The notes under the pieces are model-generated. The model was not told the DNA's origin. It searched no databases and was given only the letters and a program-made list of their open reading frames with translations. A stretch of DNA of 64,000 nt from Armigeres subalbatus (Eukaryota; Arthropoda; Insecta; Diptera; Culicidae): contig NC_085139.1 in the NCBI RefSeq assembly GCF_024139115.2, positions 14,789,533-14,853,532 of the forward strand, read 5' to 3'. This document shows positions 11,947 to 23,645 of the stretch, one piece after another. Position numbers and translations under genes: made by a program. Every line of letters begins with the position of its first letter. The first letter of the stretch is position 1.

Positions 11947-14900
11947 CATTTGACCTCCTTTCAAGAGGCTCGGAAGCCTCCTTTCAAGAAGCTCGGAAGC
12001 CTCCTTTCAAGAGGCTCGGAAGCCTCCTTTCAAGAGGCTCGGAAGCCTCCTTTCAAGAGGCTCGGAAGCCTCCTTTCAAGAGGCTCGGAAGCCTCCTTTC
12101 AAGAGGCTCGGAAGCCTCCTTTCAAGAGCTCAAGCCTCCTTTCAAGAGGCTCAGGAAGCCTCCCTTTCAAGAGAGCTCAAGCCTCCTTTCAAGAGGCTCA
12201 GAGCCTCCTTTCAAGAGGCTCAGGAAGCCTCCTTTCAAGAGCTCAGAAGCCACCTTTCAAGAGGCTCAGGAAGCCTCCTTTCAAGGCTCAGGCCTCCTTT
12301 CAAGAGGCTCAGCAGCCTCCTTTCCAAGAGGCTCAGGCCTCCTTTCAAGAGGCCTCAGAAGCCTCCTTTCAAGAGCTCAGAGCCTCCTTTCAAGAGGCTC
12401 AGAAGCCTCCTTTCAAGAGGCTCAGGCCTCCTTTCAAGAGGCTCAGAGCCTCCTTTCAAGAGGCCTCAGAGCCTCCTTTCAAGAGGCTCGGAAGCCTCCT
12501 TTCAAGAGGCTCAGAAGCCTCCTTTCAAGAGGCTCAGGCCTCCTTTCAAGAGGCTCAGGCCTCCTTTCAAGAGGCCTCAGGCCTCCTTTCAAGAAGGCTC
12601 AGAGCCTCCTTTCAAGAGGCTCAGGAAGCCTCCTTTCAAGAGGCTCAAGCCTCCTTTCAAGAGGCTCAGAGCCTCCTTTCAAGAGGCTCAGGAAGCCTCC
12701 TTTCAAGAGGCTCAGGCCTCCTTTCAAGGCTCAGGAAGCCTCCTTTCAAGAGGCTCAGAGCCTCCTTTCAAGAGGCTCAGGAAGCCTCCTTTCAAGAGGC
12801 TCAGAGCCTCCTTTCAAGAGGCTCAGAGCCTCCTTTCAAGAGGCTCAAGCCTCCCTCAAGAGGCTCAGAGCCTCCTTTCAAGAGGCTCAGAGCCTCCTTT
12901 CAAGAGGCTCAGAAGCCTCCTTTCAAGAGGCTCAGAGCCTCCTTTCAAGAGGCCTCAGGCCTCCTTTCAAGAGGCTCAGAAGCCTCCTATCAAGAGGCTC
13001 AGGCCTCCTTTCAAGAGGCTCAGGCCTCCTTTCAAGAGGCCTCCAGGCCTCCTTTCAAGAGGCTCAGAGCCTCCCTTTCAAGAGGCTCAGCCTCCCTTTC
13101 AAGGCTCAGGAAGCCTCCTTTCAAGAGGCTCAGGCCTCCTTTCAAGAGGCTCAGAGCCTCCTTTCAAGAGGCTCAGAAGCCTCCTTTCAAGAGGCTCAGG
13201 CCTCCTTTCAAGAGGCTCAGGCCTCCTTTCAAGAGGCTCAGAGCCTCCTTTCAAGAGGCTCAAGCCTCCTTTCAAGAGCTCAGAAGCCTCCTTTCAAGAG
13301 GCTCAGGCCTCCTTTCAAGAGGCTCAGGAAGCCTCCTTTCAAGAGGCTCAGAGCCTCCTTTCAAGAGGCTCAGAAGCCTCCTTTCAAGAGGCTCAGAAGC
13401 CTCCTTTCAAGAGCTCAGGAAGCCTCCTTTCAAGAGGCTCGAGCCTCCTTTCAAGAGGCTCAGAAGCCTCCTTTCAAGAGGCTCAAGCCTCCTTTCAAGA
13501 GGCTCAGGCCTCCTTTCAAGAGCTCAGAAGCCTCCTTTCAAGAGGCTCAGGAAGCCTCCTTTCAAGAGGCTCAGGCCTCCTTTCAAGAGGCTCAGAAGCC
13601 TCCTTTCAAGAGGCTCAGAAGCCTCCTTTCAAGAGCTCAGAGCCTCCTTTCAAAACAGGCCTCCTTTCAAGAGGCTCAGAGCCTCCTTTCAAGAGGCTCA
13701 GAAGCCTCCTTTCAAGAGGCTCAGAGCCTCCTTTCAAGAGGCTCAGGAAGCCTCCTTTCAAGAGGCTCAGAGCCTCCTTTCAAGAGGCTCCAGAAGCCTC
13801 CTTTCAAGAGGCCTCAGAAGCCTCCTTTCAAGAGGCTCAGAAGCCTCCTTTCAAGAAGGCTCAGGCCTCCTTTCAAGAGGCTCAGAGCCTCCTTTCAAGA
13901 GGCTCAGGAAGCCTCCTTTCAAGAGGCTCAGGCCTCCTTTCAAGAGGCTCAGGCCTCCTTTCAAGAGGCTCAGAAGCCTCCTTTCAAGAGGCTCAGAGCC
14001 TCCTTTCAAGAAGGCTCAGAAGCCTCCTTTCAAGAGGCTCAGAGCCTCCTTTCAAGAGGCTCAGGCCTCCTTTCAAGAGGCTCAGGCCTCCTTTCAAGAG
14101 CTCAGAAGCCTCCTTTCAAGAGGGCTCAAGCCTCCTTTCAAGAGGCTCAGAAGCCTCCCCTTTCAAGAGGCTCAGAGCCTCCTTTCAAGAGGCTCAGAGG
14201 CCTCCCTTTCAAGAGGCTCAGGCCTCCTTTCAAGAGAGGCTCAGCCTCCTTTCAAGAGGCTCAGAGCCTCCTTTCAAGAGGCTCCAGCCTCCTTTCAAGA
14301 GGCTCAGAGCCTCCTTTCAAGAGGCTCAAGCCTCCTTCAAGAGGCTCAGAGCCTCCCTTTCAAGAGCTCAGAGCCTCCTTTCAAGAGGCTCAAGCCTCCT
14401 TTCAAGAGGCTCAGAAGCCTCCTTTCAAGAGGCTCAGAAGCCTCCTTCAAGAGGCTCAGAGCCTCCTTTCAAGAGGCTCAGGCCTCCTTTCAGAGGCTCA
14501 GGCCTCCTTTCAAGAGGCTCAGGAAGCCTCCTTTCAAGAGGCTCAGAGCCTCCTTTCAAGAGGCTCCAAGCCTCCTTTCAAGAGGCTCAGGCCTCCTTCA
14601 AGAGGCTCAGAAGCCTCCTTTCAAGAGCTCAAGCCTCCCTTTCAAGAGGCTCAGAGCCTCCTTTCAAGAGGCTCAGGAAGCCTCCCTTTCAAGAGGCTCA
14701 AGCCTCCTTCAAGAGGCTCAGAAGCCTCCTTTCAAGAGGCTCAGAAGCCTCCTTTCAAGAGGCTCAGCCTCCTTTCAAGAGGCTCCAGAGCCTCCTTTCA
14801 AGAGGCTCAGAGCCTCCTTTCAAGAGGCTCGAAGCCTCCTTTCAAGAGGCTCAGGCCTCCTTTCAAGAGGCCTCGGAAGCCTCCTTTCAAGAGGCTCAGA

Positions 14901-15826
14901 AGGCCTCCTTTCAAGAGGCCTCAGGCCTCCTTTCAAGAGGCTCAGAGCCTCCTTTCAGGCTCAGAGCCTCCCTTTCAAGAAGGCTCAGAAGCCTCCTTTC
15001 AAGAGGCTCAGGCCTCCTTTCAGAGGCTCAGAAGCCTCCTTTCAAGAGGCTCCAAGCCTCCTTTCAAGAGGCTCAGAGCCTCCCTTTCAAGAGGCTCAGG
15101 CCTCCTTTCAAGAGGCTCAGGCCTCCTTTCAAGAGGCTCAGAAGCCTCCTTTCAAGAGGCTCAGGCCTCCCTTTCAAGAGGCTCAAGCCTCCTTTCAAGA
15201 GGCTCAGCCTCCTTTCAAGAGGCTCAAGCCTCCTTTCAAGAGGCTCAAGCCTCCTTTCAAGAGGCTCAGAAGCCTCCTTTCAAGAGGCTCAGAGCCTCCT
15301 TTCAAGAGGCTCAGAAGCCTCCTTTCAAGAGGCTCAGGCTCCTTTCAAGAGGCTCAGAAGCCTCCTTTCAAGAGGCTCAGGAAGCCTCCTTTCAAGAGGC
15401 TCAGAAGCCTCCTTTCAAGAGGCTCAGAGCCTCCCTTTCAAGAGGCTCAGGAAGCCTCCTTTCAAGAGGCCTCAAGCCTCCTTTCAAGAGGCTCCGAAGC
15501 CTCCTCAAGAGGCTCAAGCCTCCTTCAGAGGCTCAAACCTCCTTTCAAGAGGCTCAGAGCCTCCTTTCAAGAGGCTCAAAGCCTCCTTTCAAAGAGCTCA
15601 GGAAGCCTCCCTTTCAAGAGGCTCAGAAGCCTCCTTTCAAGGCCTCAGAAGCCTCCTTTCAAAACGAAGCCTCCTTTCAAGCTCAAGCCTCTCCTTTCAA
15701 GAGGCTCGGAAGCCTCCTTTCAAGAGGCTCGGAAGCCTCCTTTCAAGAGGCTCGGAAGCCTTCTTTCAAGAGGCTCGGAAGCCTCCTTTCAAGAGGCTCG
15801 GAAGCCTCTTTTTAAGAGGCTTGGAA
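11947..15826 (+). repeat. 23-bp GC-rich hairpin satellite, array 3 (CTCGG flavour)
   Basis: This is the largest array, about 3.9 kb or roughly 170 units of GGAAGCCTCCTTTCAAGAGG plus CTC. The stem AGCCTC-CTTTCAA-GAGGCT is perfect. About eight regular 23-bp units at the left edge (to ~12125) and five or six at the right edge (from ~15700) are nearly identical. The 3.5 kb between them is full of 1-4-base losses and gains at the CTCGGAAG junction (CTCAG, CTCAAG, CTCAGG). The plus strand has no stop in any frame, producing an open frame from 11851 to 15963 (1370 codons) that shifts freely between three peptide repeats. I do not annotate it as a gene. Confidence 0.92.
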
Positions 15827-18800
15827 TCGTTTACTTGCAATATTGTTGGGTTTTTATAAATTTTTTTAAACCATTTAGTGACGGATATGTTAGTTTATTG
15901 ACAAACAATTCGAAAACACATTTTTTCGGACGAAATCATCGTTTAATTAAGAGATTTGCTTAGGGGAGGCATATTGGCCATATTTCCCCTGCCAAGTCCA
16001 CATTATCCCATTTGTCGCAAAATGACGCTCGGTTCCATCCGTTCACGATATTTTAATCAAACCAAACGAATGGCAAGCGGCTGTGAGAGGAATAAGTCCA
16101 ACCATCTATGGAGAGACCGCAATGTTGGCCAACAGAGTAGTCAGCAAAATTGGATAGAACCGGGGCCAGCGAATGAACGCTCGCAAGAAGGAAACTGGTG
16201 ATATGGTGAAAATGGAAATTGTGAGCAACAGAAGCCACAAAAGACGCCACTGTGTGTTTTACATGCTCGACTAGAGTAAGTGACAGTGTTGCTTGTTGCA
16301 GTGTTATTGTTGAGAATCATTTTTTCCAAAGTGATCAAAACATTTTGTCATCGCAACAGTAGATTCTTCAAATATACCCCTTGCTTATTTGTCCAGTCAA
16401 AATACTACTTGAATGCAGCTTTTATTCAATGCAATACGGTTTGATGATTTCAAGTGACATCTGATTTGTTTTCGTTTTTCTACTTTCCACCAACAAAACT
16501 ATAATTTTGGAAGCTGTTCCTCCTTAATCAAAAAGCAAAGAATAGATTGTAATTAATAATAAAATCAAGCATATGTGAAACACAAAAGTAAGGCCAACTA
16601 TCAATTAAACTGGCAACAAAATAACCCGCAATAGGCTCAAACTGACAGGAAAAAAACTCATGTGGTAAGCGAAATTGCAGAACTGCGTCTGTATGCCTGT
16701 CGCTTGATTGCGTTTTGATACATGGCCCTGCCACGTCGTACAGGAACCAAGGCCGACCTTCCGTCAGAGTTTGCTCATCCTCCTTCGGAACTTTTCCGAT
16801 TTTTTGTTCATCCATTTCCCACCAGCTTGTGCTCCAACCCTTGAGCTTGCCAGAAGTCTTGCGTTTTCTCGTGCCAAAATCCTCCAGGCAAAAATGTGGT
16901 CCCCATACAAAAAGGCCCAAGCAAGGCCGAAGCCGTGTCTTACAGTTCGGTCGGGTTTAACTACTTCGCCCCCGGGCATGACCGCGCGTCATACAAGATG
17001 ACCCCTTGTCATATCCGGGGAAAACCGCCAAAATTTCCATCCCATCGTAGTCGCCAAGCGAACCCCTCCACCACCACCACCACCATGCATGCTCTGCAGG
17101 ACATTATTCCTATTTCGTTTTATTTGCCAAATGTTGGCCAAGCAAATTAACGACCGAAGAACGTGTTGAGAATTTTAAAGTGGCAGCTCCGAGAGGCACA
17201 TTTGTCACCACCGAGCGCACGATGCCACCCTTTCCACGATAAGAATACATATGTCGCAAAAGGGCTGCCCATCGTTTCCTCGGCGATCGTTGGTGTAGCC
17301 AGGCTGGGTCAACGTCACGTGTCATGTATGTATGAATGGGTGAGATTTTCTAGTAGTCTGACTTTAAGATTTTTAGATGGATCAAAGCAGAGGGATAATA
17401 AAAAATCAAAACGTATTTAATCTACAACAGTCGTCGTTTTGACCAACAGTCGTAAAATTTTGACCAACAAAGACATGCAAAAACGTCGAGAAAAGCGTCA
17501 TGAAAAGTTGTACGGTGTAACGAAAGAATAGAAAATAATTGTCACAGTTTGCTGACCGCATTATTGAAGGCCCAACGATAATCGACTATAGTTGAAGTGA
17601 AGAATAAAATGCGAATTGATGCGAAAAAGAGAGGATGCCAGTAGTAGAATTCTGCGGGACTTTTGCCCCAACTACGCCAATGTAATCGACATCATCATCA
17701 GTCGAGGTTTGAATTTTTCTGGTTTCTTGACTTAAAATTTCACTTAAGCCATTTTCGTGTTTTTTTGTCTTCTTTCCTGCACGGCCTCTCAGATAAATGT
17801 CGTTTTCCCATCGTATTGGCCGTAAAATTGTCTCCATCCGATATAACGACTGCGACGCGACGTCGTGCCGGTCGGTTGGGGGCCTGGTGACGCACGTTGG
17901 AGCCGGAGCGCAAGCGGCGGACTCCCGAGTCCTTCATATCCTTGATTTGCTGTATGTGCCGAGTGGCAATTTGCGATTTTCTAACTTTCTATTGCAGCTG
18001 AATTCGAAAGTAGCTCACATTTGTCTCGTTTAGTGTGCCGCCAAGTGAGTGGGGAATCCTCGCGCCTCACTTGAAATATGGCAGCACACTCCGCAATAGG
18101 AATTGAAAGCGACAAAATGGTTTTTTGGGAAACGTTCGATAGACAATTTCTCCATTTCTTCTGAGCAACTTCTCGATGCATCCAACAGAAAACGGATCGC
18201 TTTTCGATGGAGACTGATTGATGCAAATTTGATGGTGCAATTGGGGTATAATACGTATTGTGATTATGGGGTGACATAATGATGGCTCTATTCAAATCAA
18301 GGCTTTCTTCCCGAAGAATGTGAATAATTTCACCCATTTTTTAAAAATTGGATGCATCGATATGGATATTGGATTCCATATAGCGAGGGTATCTTTCCTC
18401 TCAGTGCACAACCAGGGTTTGCATATTTAAGGTAAAGTGTCTTTTGCTTCGAAGTTTCATTTTGCATCTGCAGAAATGTTGGTAATTGTTAAAATCTGGT
18501 TTGCACATAAACATCCATTGCGGTTCTAATGTGCATTGATAGAGAATATAACAGTACATATTGCAGTTTTCTCATCTTTGTTTTTTAACTAGACGTACAG
18601 TTTCCCTAATTTTTTTGTGATCTTGTTGATTTTTACATTCCTTGATAAAAATAAACTAACTTTTCATTTCTTTTCAATTATTTTTCTTTCAGGTAAATAA
18701 ACAACGGATTGACATTACCAAAATACCATCGGTAACCATTGCTGAAGCGTAATCTCAGGGTAATGACATTTTCAATCGATAGTATTTCAATCATAACAGT

Positions 18801-19379
18801 CAGGGTTTGCAGAAATCGCTCTCGACTCGATAGATAGCGAACAACGATAAAAGAGACGCAAAAACCTCTTCGAATCATAACAAGCCATGAAAACAAACTA
18901 TCGCACTTGTATATAAGTTGGAAAATAAACTGGGATTATTCGGATAGGAGGCCCCAACCTAGAGGGTTTGATAATACACGCTTTTCTTGCTCATTTTATG
19001 TGCGGGATCATATTTTTTCCGCACAGCTGTGTAAAACAAGTGTAAATGCATCAACAGAACCAGTGCCGCCGCAATTGGGGCTTATTCAAAGAAATTAATC
19101 ATGGGCTGTAGCCTCTCGAATCAGTTCATTATCGTAACAGCCACCGAAAAACGTCTGTCACGGTATGCTACCTGTCGAGAGTGTATACAGACATGATAAG
19201 TGAGAGATTTTCTCATTTTTCTTTTGAAATTAAAACCCTGATAACAGTTAGTTGGACTTAGGGTTGAGAAGGCAAAACATTTTTTAAATGATTGTCGAAA
19301 AACAAAATCTATGGAAGTTTTTGTAGGAAAGTAGGAGAAACTTCCCATGAATAAAAAATCAGCTCTAAATTTTTACGAA
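15827..19379. other. Unique DNA after array 3
   Basis: No gene is supported. The longest frames (130 codons at 16528-16920 minus, 118 codons at 17981-18337 minus) have no recognisable domain. A short CAC microsatellite lies at about 17067-17085. A pyrimidine-rich AG resembling a splice acceptor occurs at about 17980-17998 plus, but no matching open exon with a donor follows. Probably intron or intergenic. Confidence 0.4.
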
Positions 19380-19612
19380 GTAAAAATAGGTAAATTAATG
19401 GAAAATTCAGAAGGACTCCTCGTGGAAATTTAGAGGATTTTTTTCTGAAAATTTTGAGAAAACTTAAAAACTTTGTAAAAATTCGAAAATATCCTTAGGG
19501 ACGATTCAAATATGACGTCCACTACTTTTTAAGATTTCCAGGACCCCTCCCCCCTCTGTCACGCAGTATGCAGTATAACAAAATCTTAGACCTCCTCCCC
19601 CCTAAAACATGT
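19380..19612 (+). repeat. Dispersed repeat A, left copy (interrupted by a LINE)
   Basis: This ~230-bp block includes CAGAAGGACTCCTCG, GGGACGATTCAAATATGACG, TCTGTCACGC and AAATCTTAGA, ending in AAAACATG. The same block in inverted orientation is at 24119-24372. In that copy AAACATG runs directly into TGACATCATTGTTGAACGAC, whereas here the two parts are separated by a CR1-like LINE. The remainder of this copy resumes at about 22390. Confidence 0.75.
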
Positions 19613-19843
19613 TTGTTTATTTGTTTGTTTATTTGGGTGGATTTACGTCAACAGGCTTGGAAGCCCCAAAGATGGTATGTGCATTGACAAAAAACTTATA
19701 TTACAAAAACTATCTTATTACGGTAAAAAATCTAGCTCAAAGCACGTCCCTTGATATATGAAAGTCAAATTCTGAAGCCACACGGTTGAATGTCCTCTGT
19801 AACCAGTAATGGCATTATTTACTCCATTATAAGTACGATGATA

Positions 19844-20361
19844 TTATGGCTGTAGCATCATATTATTCCAAAATGCTCGAGGTGTTATATAAATGTCTAC
19901 TTGTTGAAGAATGCTCGGGTAATCTACTCTGTATTGGAGAATGTCGGAAACTAGAAGAGCTCTAGCTACATCTCTCTGCCTTGCAAGGGTATCCAGACGA
20001 ATTAGTCGGCAACGGTCCTCGTAGCTTTGTAGATGCAGTGGATCTTGCCATGGTAGTCGACGGAGTGTGAATCTAATGAAGCGCCGTTGAACTGACTCGA
20101 TTATCTCTGCTCCATTGTGGTAGAATGGGCTCCAAATAGTCGAGCCATACTCCAGTATCGAACGCACTATTAAGGCACAGTGCCTTTAAGTGCCTTTAAG
20201 CAATAAATATCCGAAAACGTTTTTGTTATCCGAAAGATAAATCCCAGACAGATATTTGGAAGCCTTATCTACTGCAAAAGATACGTGTTGCTTAAATTTT
20301 AACTGGGAGTCTAGTATTACCCCTAAGTCCTTAATTTCGTCCACCCTTTCCAACTGAACTC
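19844..20361 (-). pseudogene. C-terminal RT fragment of the CR1-like LINE
   Basis: Two overlapping frames on the minus strand (20361-20186 and 20167-19844) encode the thumb and post-RT region. They follow the catalytic FADD segment at 22340-22390. A frame break separates them near 20180. The reading would join to the FADD segment once 20362-21934 (LTR element plus duplicated AACTC) and 21964-22224 (MITE plus duplicated TA) are removed. One additional frameshift remains. Confidence 0.7.
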
Positions 20362-20846
20362 TGTAGAGTCTATAGTGAGTGCAAGATTTGAGTGCTGATT
20401 TTAGTGATTTTAATGAGAACAATATGTGAAAGTCCTTAAATTGATTTAAGATTCAAAATATAAAGCGCCCAATTTTATTGAACAATATAATATTGCTCAT
20501 ACGAGACAGATTAATTCGAATCAGTGTAGTGAATGCACTTACATATGAGCTAGAACAAGATGAATGATTTTAAATGCAGGTATGCATGCACCCCAATGCG
20601 AATGTTCCAGTGAGAGAGAGAGTTAACGTTTGCACGAGTTGATGTTTTTGTGTCACATAGAGGAATTTGACCAAGCAAGAGCAAGATCTTGTATGTGTGA
20701 GTGTTAGAGTTTCTATTTGAATCATGCGAGATGAAAATTCATCCTCGAGATGATCATCAGTCTATTGACGAATTTTGAAGCGATTGGAAGTTTTCGTTTT
20801 GTGTGTTTCAGGCGGAAAAGCAACATTCGGCTGCTGTGATACGACA
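20362..20846 (+). repeat. 5' LTR of a short non-autonomous LTR element
   Basis: A 485-bp direct repeat begins TGTAGAGTCTATAGTGAGTG and ends GCTGTGATACGACA, so it has TG...CA ends. It is matched by 21457-21929 at high identity. The flanking AACTC at 20357-20361 is repeated at 21930-21934. The next bases after the LTR are TGGCGTGGACGG, a plausible primer-binding site beginning with TGG. Confidence 0.8.
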
Positions 20847-21456
20847 TGGCGTGGACGGTAGGTTACAAACTTTTATGAAAAAAGAAATGAAATATATAAG
20901 AGAATATCGCATTCGGCACGAGTGGGTTCCCGTTTGCTAAAAAAAATAAAAAATAAAATAATAATGATGTGCGGACGAGTGGGATCCAGCACGACGCAAG
21001 CACGAGTGGGTTCCTTGCGTGTAGAAAAAAACATGTATGTAAAGAAAAAAAATAGTGCGGACGAGTAGGTTCCGACACGAAATTTGAAATGCAGGACGAG
21101 TGGGATCCTGTTTAAAAAAAAAGCATTCGGCACGAGTGGGTTCCCGTTTGCAATAAAAAAAAAGTCAAATAGAGAAAATGTGCGGACGAGTGGGATCCAG
21201 CACTACGCATGACGAGTAGGTTCATTACGTGTGTCAAAATGGTTGAAATAAAGAAGGTGTGCAGACGAGTGGGCTGTGATCAAGAGGAGTAGGTGAAAAA
21301 AAAAACAGTTTTGAAGTAAATTCGAAATATAACTGGTTTTGTTGTGGGTTGAATTTAATTTTAAATTGAAGTTTCATTGAGTTTGTGTTGGATGTATAAA
21401 TATGATGTAGGCTTTGGATTGTTGCATGCAAAATTGAAAGTTTCTGTTTTGGGTTT
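20847..21456 (+). mobile_element. Internal region of the non-autonomous LTR element
   Basis: The 610-bp interior has no gag or pol coding. It is made of about ten irregularly spaced copies of CACGAGTGGGTTCC or GGACGAGTGGGATCC separated by A-rich runs, from about 20910 to 21290. A weak purine or G/T tract (CTGTTTTGGGTTT) precedes the 3' LTR. Size and structure fit a TRIM or small LARD-type element mobilised in trans; the source family is unknown. Element span including LTRs is 20362-21929. Confidence 0.75.
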
Positions 21457-21929
21457 TGTAGAGTCTATAGTGAGTGCAAGATTTGTGTGCTGATTTTAAT
21501 GAGAACAATATGCAAATCCTTGAATTAATTTAAGATTAAAAATAGAAAGCGCCCAATTTTATTAAACAAATATAATATTGCTCATACGAGACAGATTAAT
21601 TCGAATCAGTGTAGTGAATGCACTTACATGAGCTAGAACAAGATGAATGATTTGAAATGCAGGTATGCATGCACCCCAATGCGAATGTTCCAGAGAGAGG
21701 GAGAGTTTACGTTTGCATAAGTTGATGTTTTTGTGTCACATAGAGGAATTTGACCAAGCAAGAGCAAGATCTTGTATGTGTGAGTGTTAGAGATTCTATT
21801 TGAATCATGCGAGATGAAAATTCATCCTCGAGATGATCATCAGTCTATTGACGAATTTTGAAGAGATCGGAAGTATTCGTTTTGTGTGTTTCAGGTGGAA
21901 AAGCAACATTCGGCTGCTGTGATACGACA
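21457..21929 (+). repeat. 3' LTR of the non-autonomous LTR element
   Basis: A 473-bp copy of the 5' LTR with the same TGTAGAGTC start and ATACGACA end. It differs by small deletions (for example loss of TTTTAGTGA near the start) and scattered substitutions, so the insertion is not very recent. It is followed by the AACTC target duplication at 21930-21934. Confidence 0.8.
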
Positions 21930-21963
21930 AACTCCAGAAAGAAAATGGTTATAAACTTGTGTA

Positions 21964-22222
21964 GGGTAACTGTACCAGTTTTGGCCATGCTAATAATTTT
22001 TCCACTTTCTCGCATAACTCCGAAAATAAAGCAATTTCCGAGGGTTTAATTAGCTGTAACAGGAGATATATCCCTTACGCTTCTTTGCTGTGGAAACTGA
22101 TCGATAGTTTTTGAAAAATATGCATTTTTTAGGGTTGGCCAAATTAGGCACTAAGGTGGCCAAATTAGGCACTAAGGTGGCCAAATTAGGCACTAAGGTG
22201 GCCAAAACCGGTACACTTCCCC
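21964..22222. mobile_element. TA-flanked MITE with 24-bp inverted ends and a 21-bp internal repeat
   Basis: The left end is GGGTAACTGTACCAGTTTTG followed by GCCA, and the right end is its reverse complement with three mismatches. TA stands on both sides (21962-21963 and 22223-22224). Inside, GGCCAAATTAGGCACTAAGG plus T is repeated three times head to tail at 22137-22199. It interrupts the CR1-like LINE. Confidence 0.75.
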
Positions 22223-22389
22223 TATTCTTTAGTCGAGAAAACGTAATAACTGAACATTTGTCAGGATTGACAGTCATACGATTCCTCTGGCACCAATCGG
22301 CGAAGCCATCCAATTGCCGTTGTAGAAACTGGGCATCTACTTCAGAGCGTATATTAAAATATATTTTGAAGTCATCAGCGAAGGATAGC

Positions 22390-22860
22390 CGAGACATCAT
22401 TGTTGAACGACCGGGTGATTTCCTTTAAGAATTAGGCCGTTGATTTCCTCACGCCGCCGCCGACGTCAAAAATGAATCAGCGCACCGCCGCATGGAAATT
22501 TTCTACGCCGCCGAACATTTTTTTACCACTCCGATGGTTATTGAATAACCATTAATTGACAGACATCAATATGTTTTTGACAGATGTCCTATCGGTCTTT
22601 TTGGAAAGCATCTGCGTTTTTTATGACCGGTTGGTTTTTGATTTTTGAACTATCACTTTTAAGTTTAGACTAATTCAATTGTTTTGCGGGAATCAAAGTA
22701 ATTCCTCGAAGAAAACTTTAAGAAACATCTATTATAATTTTTGAAGTGGTTAGGGTTGAAATTACTTCAAAATTTATTCAAAAATTCAACTGTTTTAATT
22801 TGGCAGCTCAAACGAGTTTTTTATTTTGAGATTTTCCCTTTGTAAATGCATCAATTTCTT
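22390..22860. repeat. Continuation of repeat A and a GCCGCC-rich block
   Basis: GACATCATTGTTGAACGACC at 22391-22410 is the part of repeat A expected right after the LINE. It is followed by a block with CACGCCGCCGCCGACG and CGCACCGCCGC (22450-22520). A similar GCCGCC-rich block occurs in opposite sense at about 24570-24670. These may be the two ends of one larger repeat holding the minisatellite between them. Confidence 0.45.
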
Positions 22861-23645
22861 AAATTTCTCTTGGAATATTTTTCGATTTTATTTTAGGAAT
22901 TTCTTTTAGAATATCTTCTGGAAGCCCATCGGGAAATCCACTCGAAATTATTTGAAGAATTTATCAAACAAATTCCTTTTCGAATTTCAACTGAGAGAGT
23001 TTCTACAAATCTTGCACAACTTTTTTTTAGTATTCCTCCATGAATTCTATTGAGAAATAAATCAGAAATTTCATCGAAAATTCCTTAATGAATTTATTCT
23101 ATAATTGTATAGGGATTTTACCCAGAAATTTCTTGAGGAGCTACTTAAACTCCTTTGAATAATCCCAAAAAAAAAATTCCATCGTGAGTTCCGCCTACAG
23201 GATTGCGCCGGAGCAGTTTTTGGAGGATTTTTTGAGTATACTGGTGGAAATAAAGACAAGTTCGGTCAACATAAAAAATGAAAATGTATGAAAATCATAC
23301 CTGTCTTTATACTTATTTCCGGCGGTAAATACCTGAAAAAGTTCCTGGGGAAATTCAAAATAAATATCTTGAGGAATAACTTCAAGAGAAGTTCTTAGAG
23401 GAACCTCCGGAGGAACTTCCGAAGAAATTTGTGAAAAATCTTCCTGAGAAATTGCTGGAGGAATTTTGGGAAGAGTTCTTGGAGAATCTTTCCAAGGAAT
23501 TCCTGGAGAAGATTCACGAAGAATTCCTGGAGTAACTTCCAAACCAATACCTGGTTTCAAAGAAACTTCGGGAAAAATCCTAGAGAAACTTCCGGAGGGT
23601 TTGCTGGAAAAATTTACTGAGGAATTCTTTGAGGAACATCCATAC
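22860..23645 (+). repeat. Degenerate GAATTCCTGGAGGAACTTCC minisatellite, part 1
   Basis: Irregular units of about 24-30 bp based on GAGGAATTCCTGGAGGAACT and TTCCGG become clearer toward the right. On the minus strand they give open frames rich in Ser, Arg, Pro, Ile and Val (162 codons at 23195-23683), and on the plus strand Leu/Glu/Pro-rich frames. I regard both as translations of the repeat. Confidence 0.65.
23236..23332. mobile_element. Small MITE-like inverted repeat inside the minisatellite
   Basis: The left arm GTATACTGGTGGAAATAAAG and the reverse complement of the right arm (GTATTTACCGCCGGAAATAA) face each other across about 45 bp. The arms are imperfect. No coding. Confidence 0.5.

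Larger units (their letters stand above)
19613..22389 (-). mobile_element. CR1/Jockey-like LINE fragment carrying two nested insertions
   Basis: The 3' end lies at 19613 on the minus strand with a tail of AATAAACAAACAAAT type. Coding pieces in minus order: FADDFKIYFNIRSE and VNPDKCSVITFS (22224-22389), then, after removal of the MITE and LTR insertions, VQLERVDEIKDLGVILDS (20186-20361), then a C-terminal RT segment with ILEYGSTIWSPFY and EDRCRLIRLDTLARQR (19844-20167). The motif set is that of CR1/Jockey-type pol. Only the last third of the RT is present, so it is strongly 5'-truncated. Insertion boundaries are supported by the uninterrupted inverted copy of the host repeat at 24119-24372. 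Confidence 0.75.

Noticed and set aside
5331..15826. CRISPR-like array (regular short repeats)
   Set aside because: There are no unique spacers; units are directly adjacent, and the sequence context is eukaryotic.
16528..16920. 130-codon minus frame
   Set aside because: No domain, no splice context and no codon-like composition distinguish it from chance.
20910..21140. CATTCGGCACGAG motifs that resemble a cDNA cloning adaptor
   Set aside because: They belong to a larger set of GACGAGTGGGWTCC variants spread through the LTR element interior, so vector contamination is unlikely.
22111..22428. 105-codon plus frame with KLGTKVA repeats
   Set aside because: It crosses a MITE with a 21-bp tandem repeat and then antisense RT sequence.
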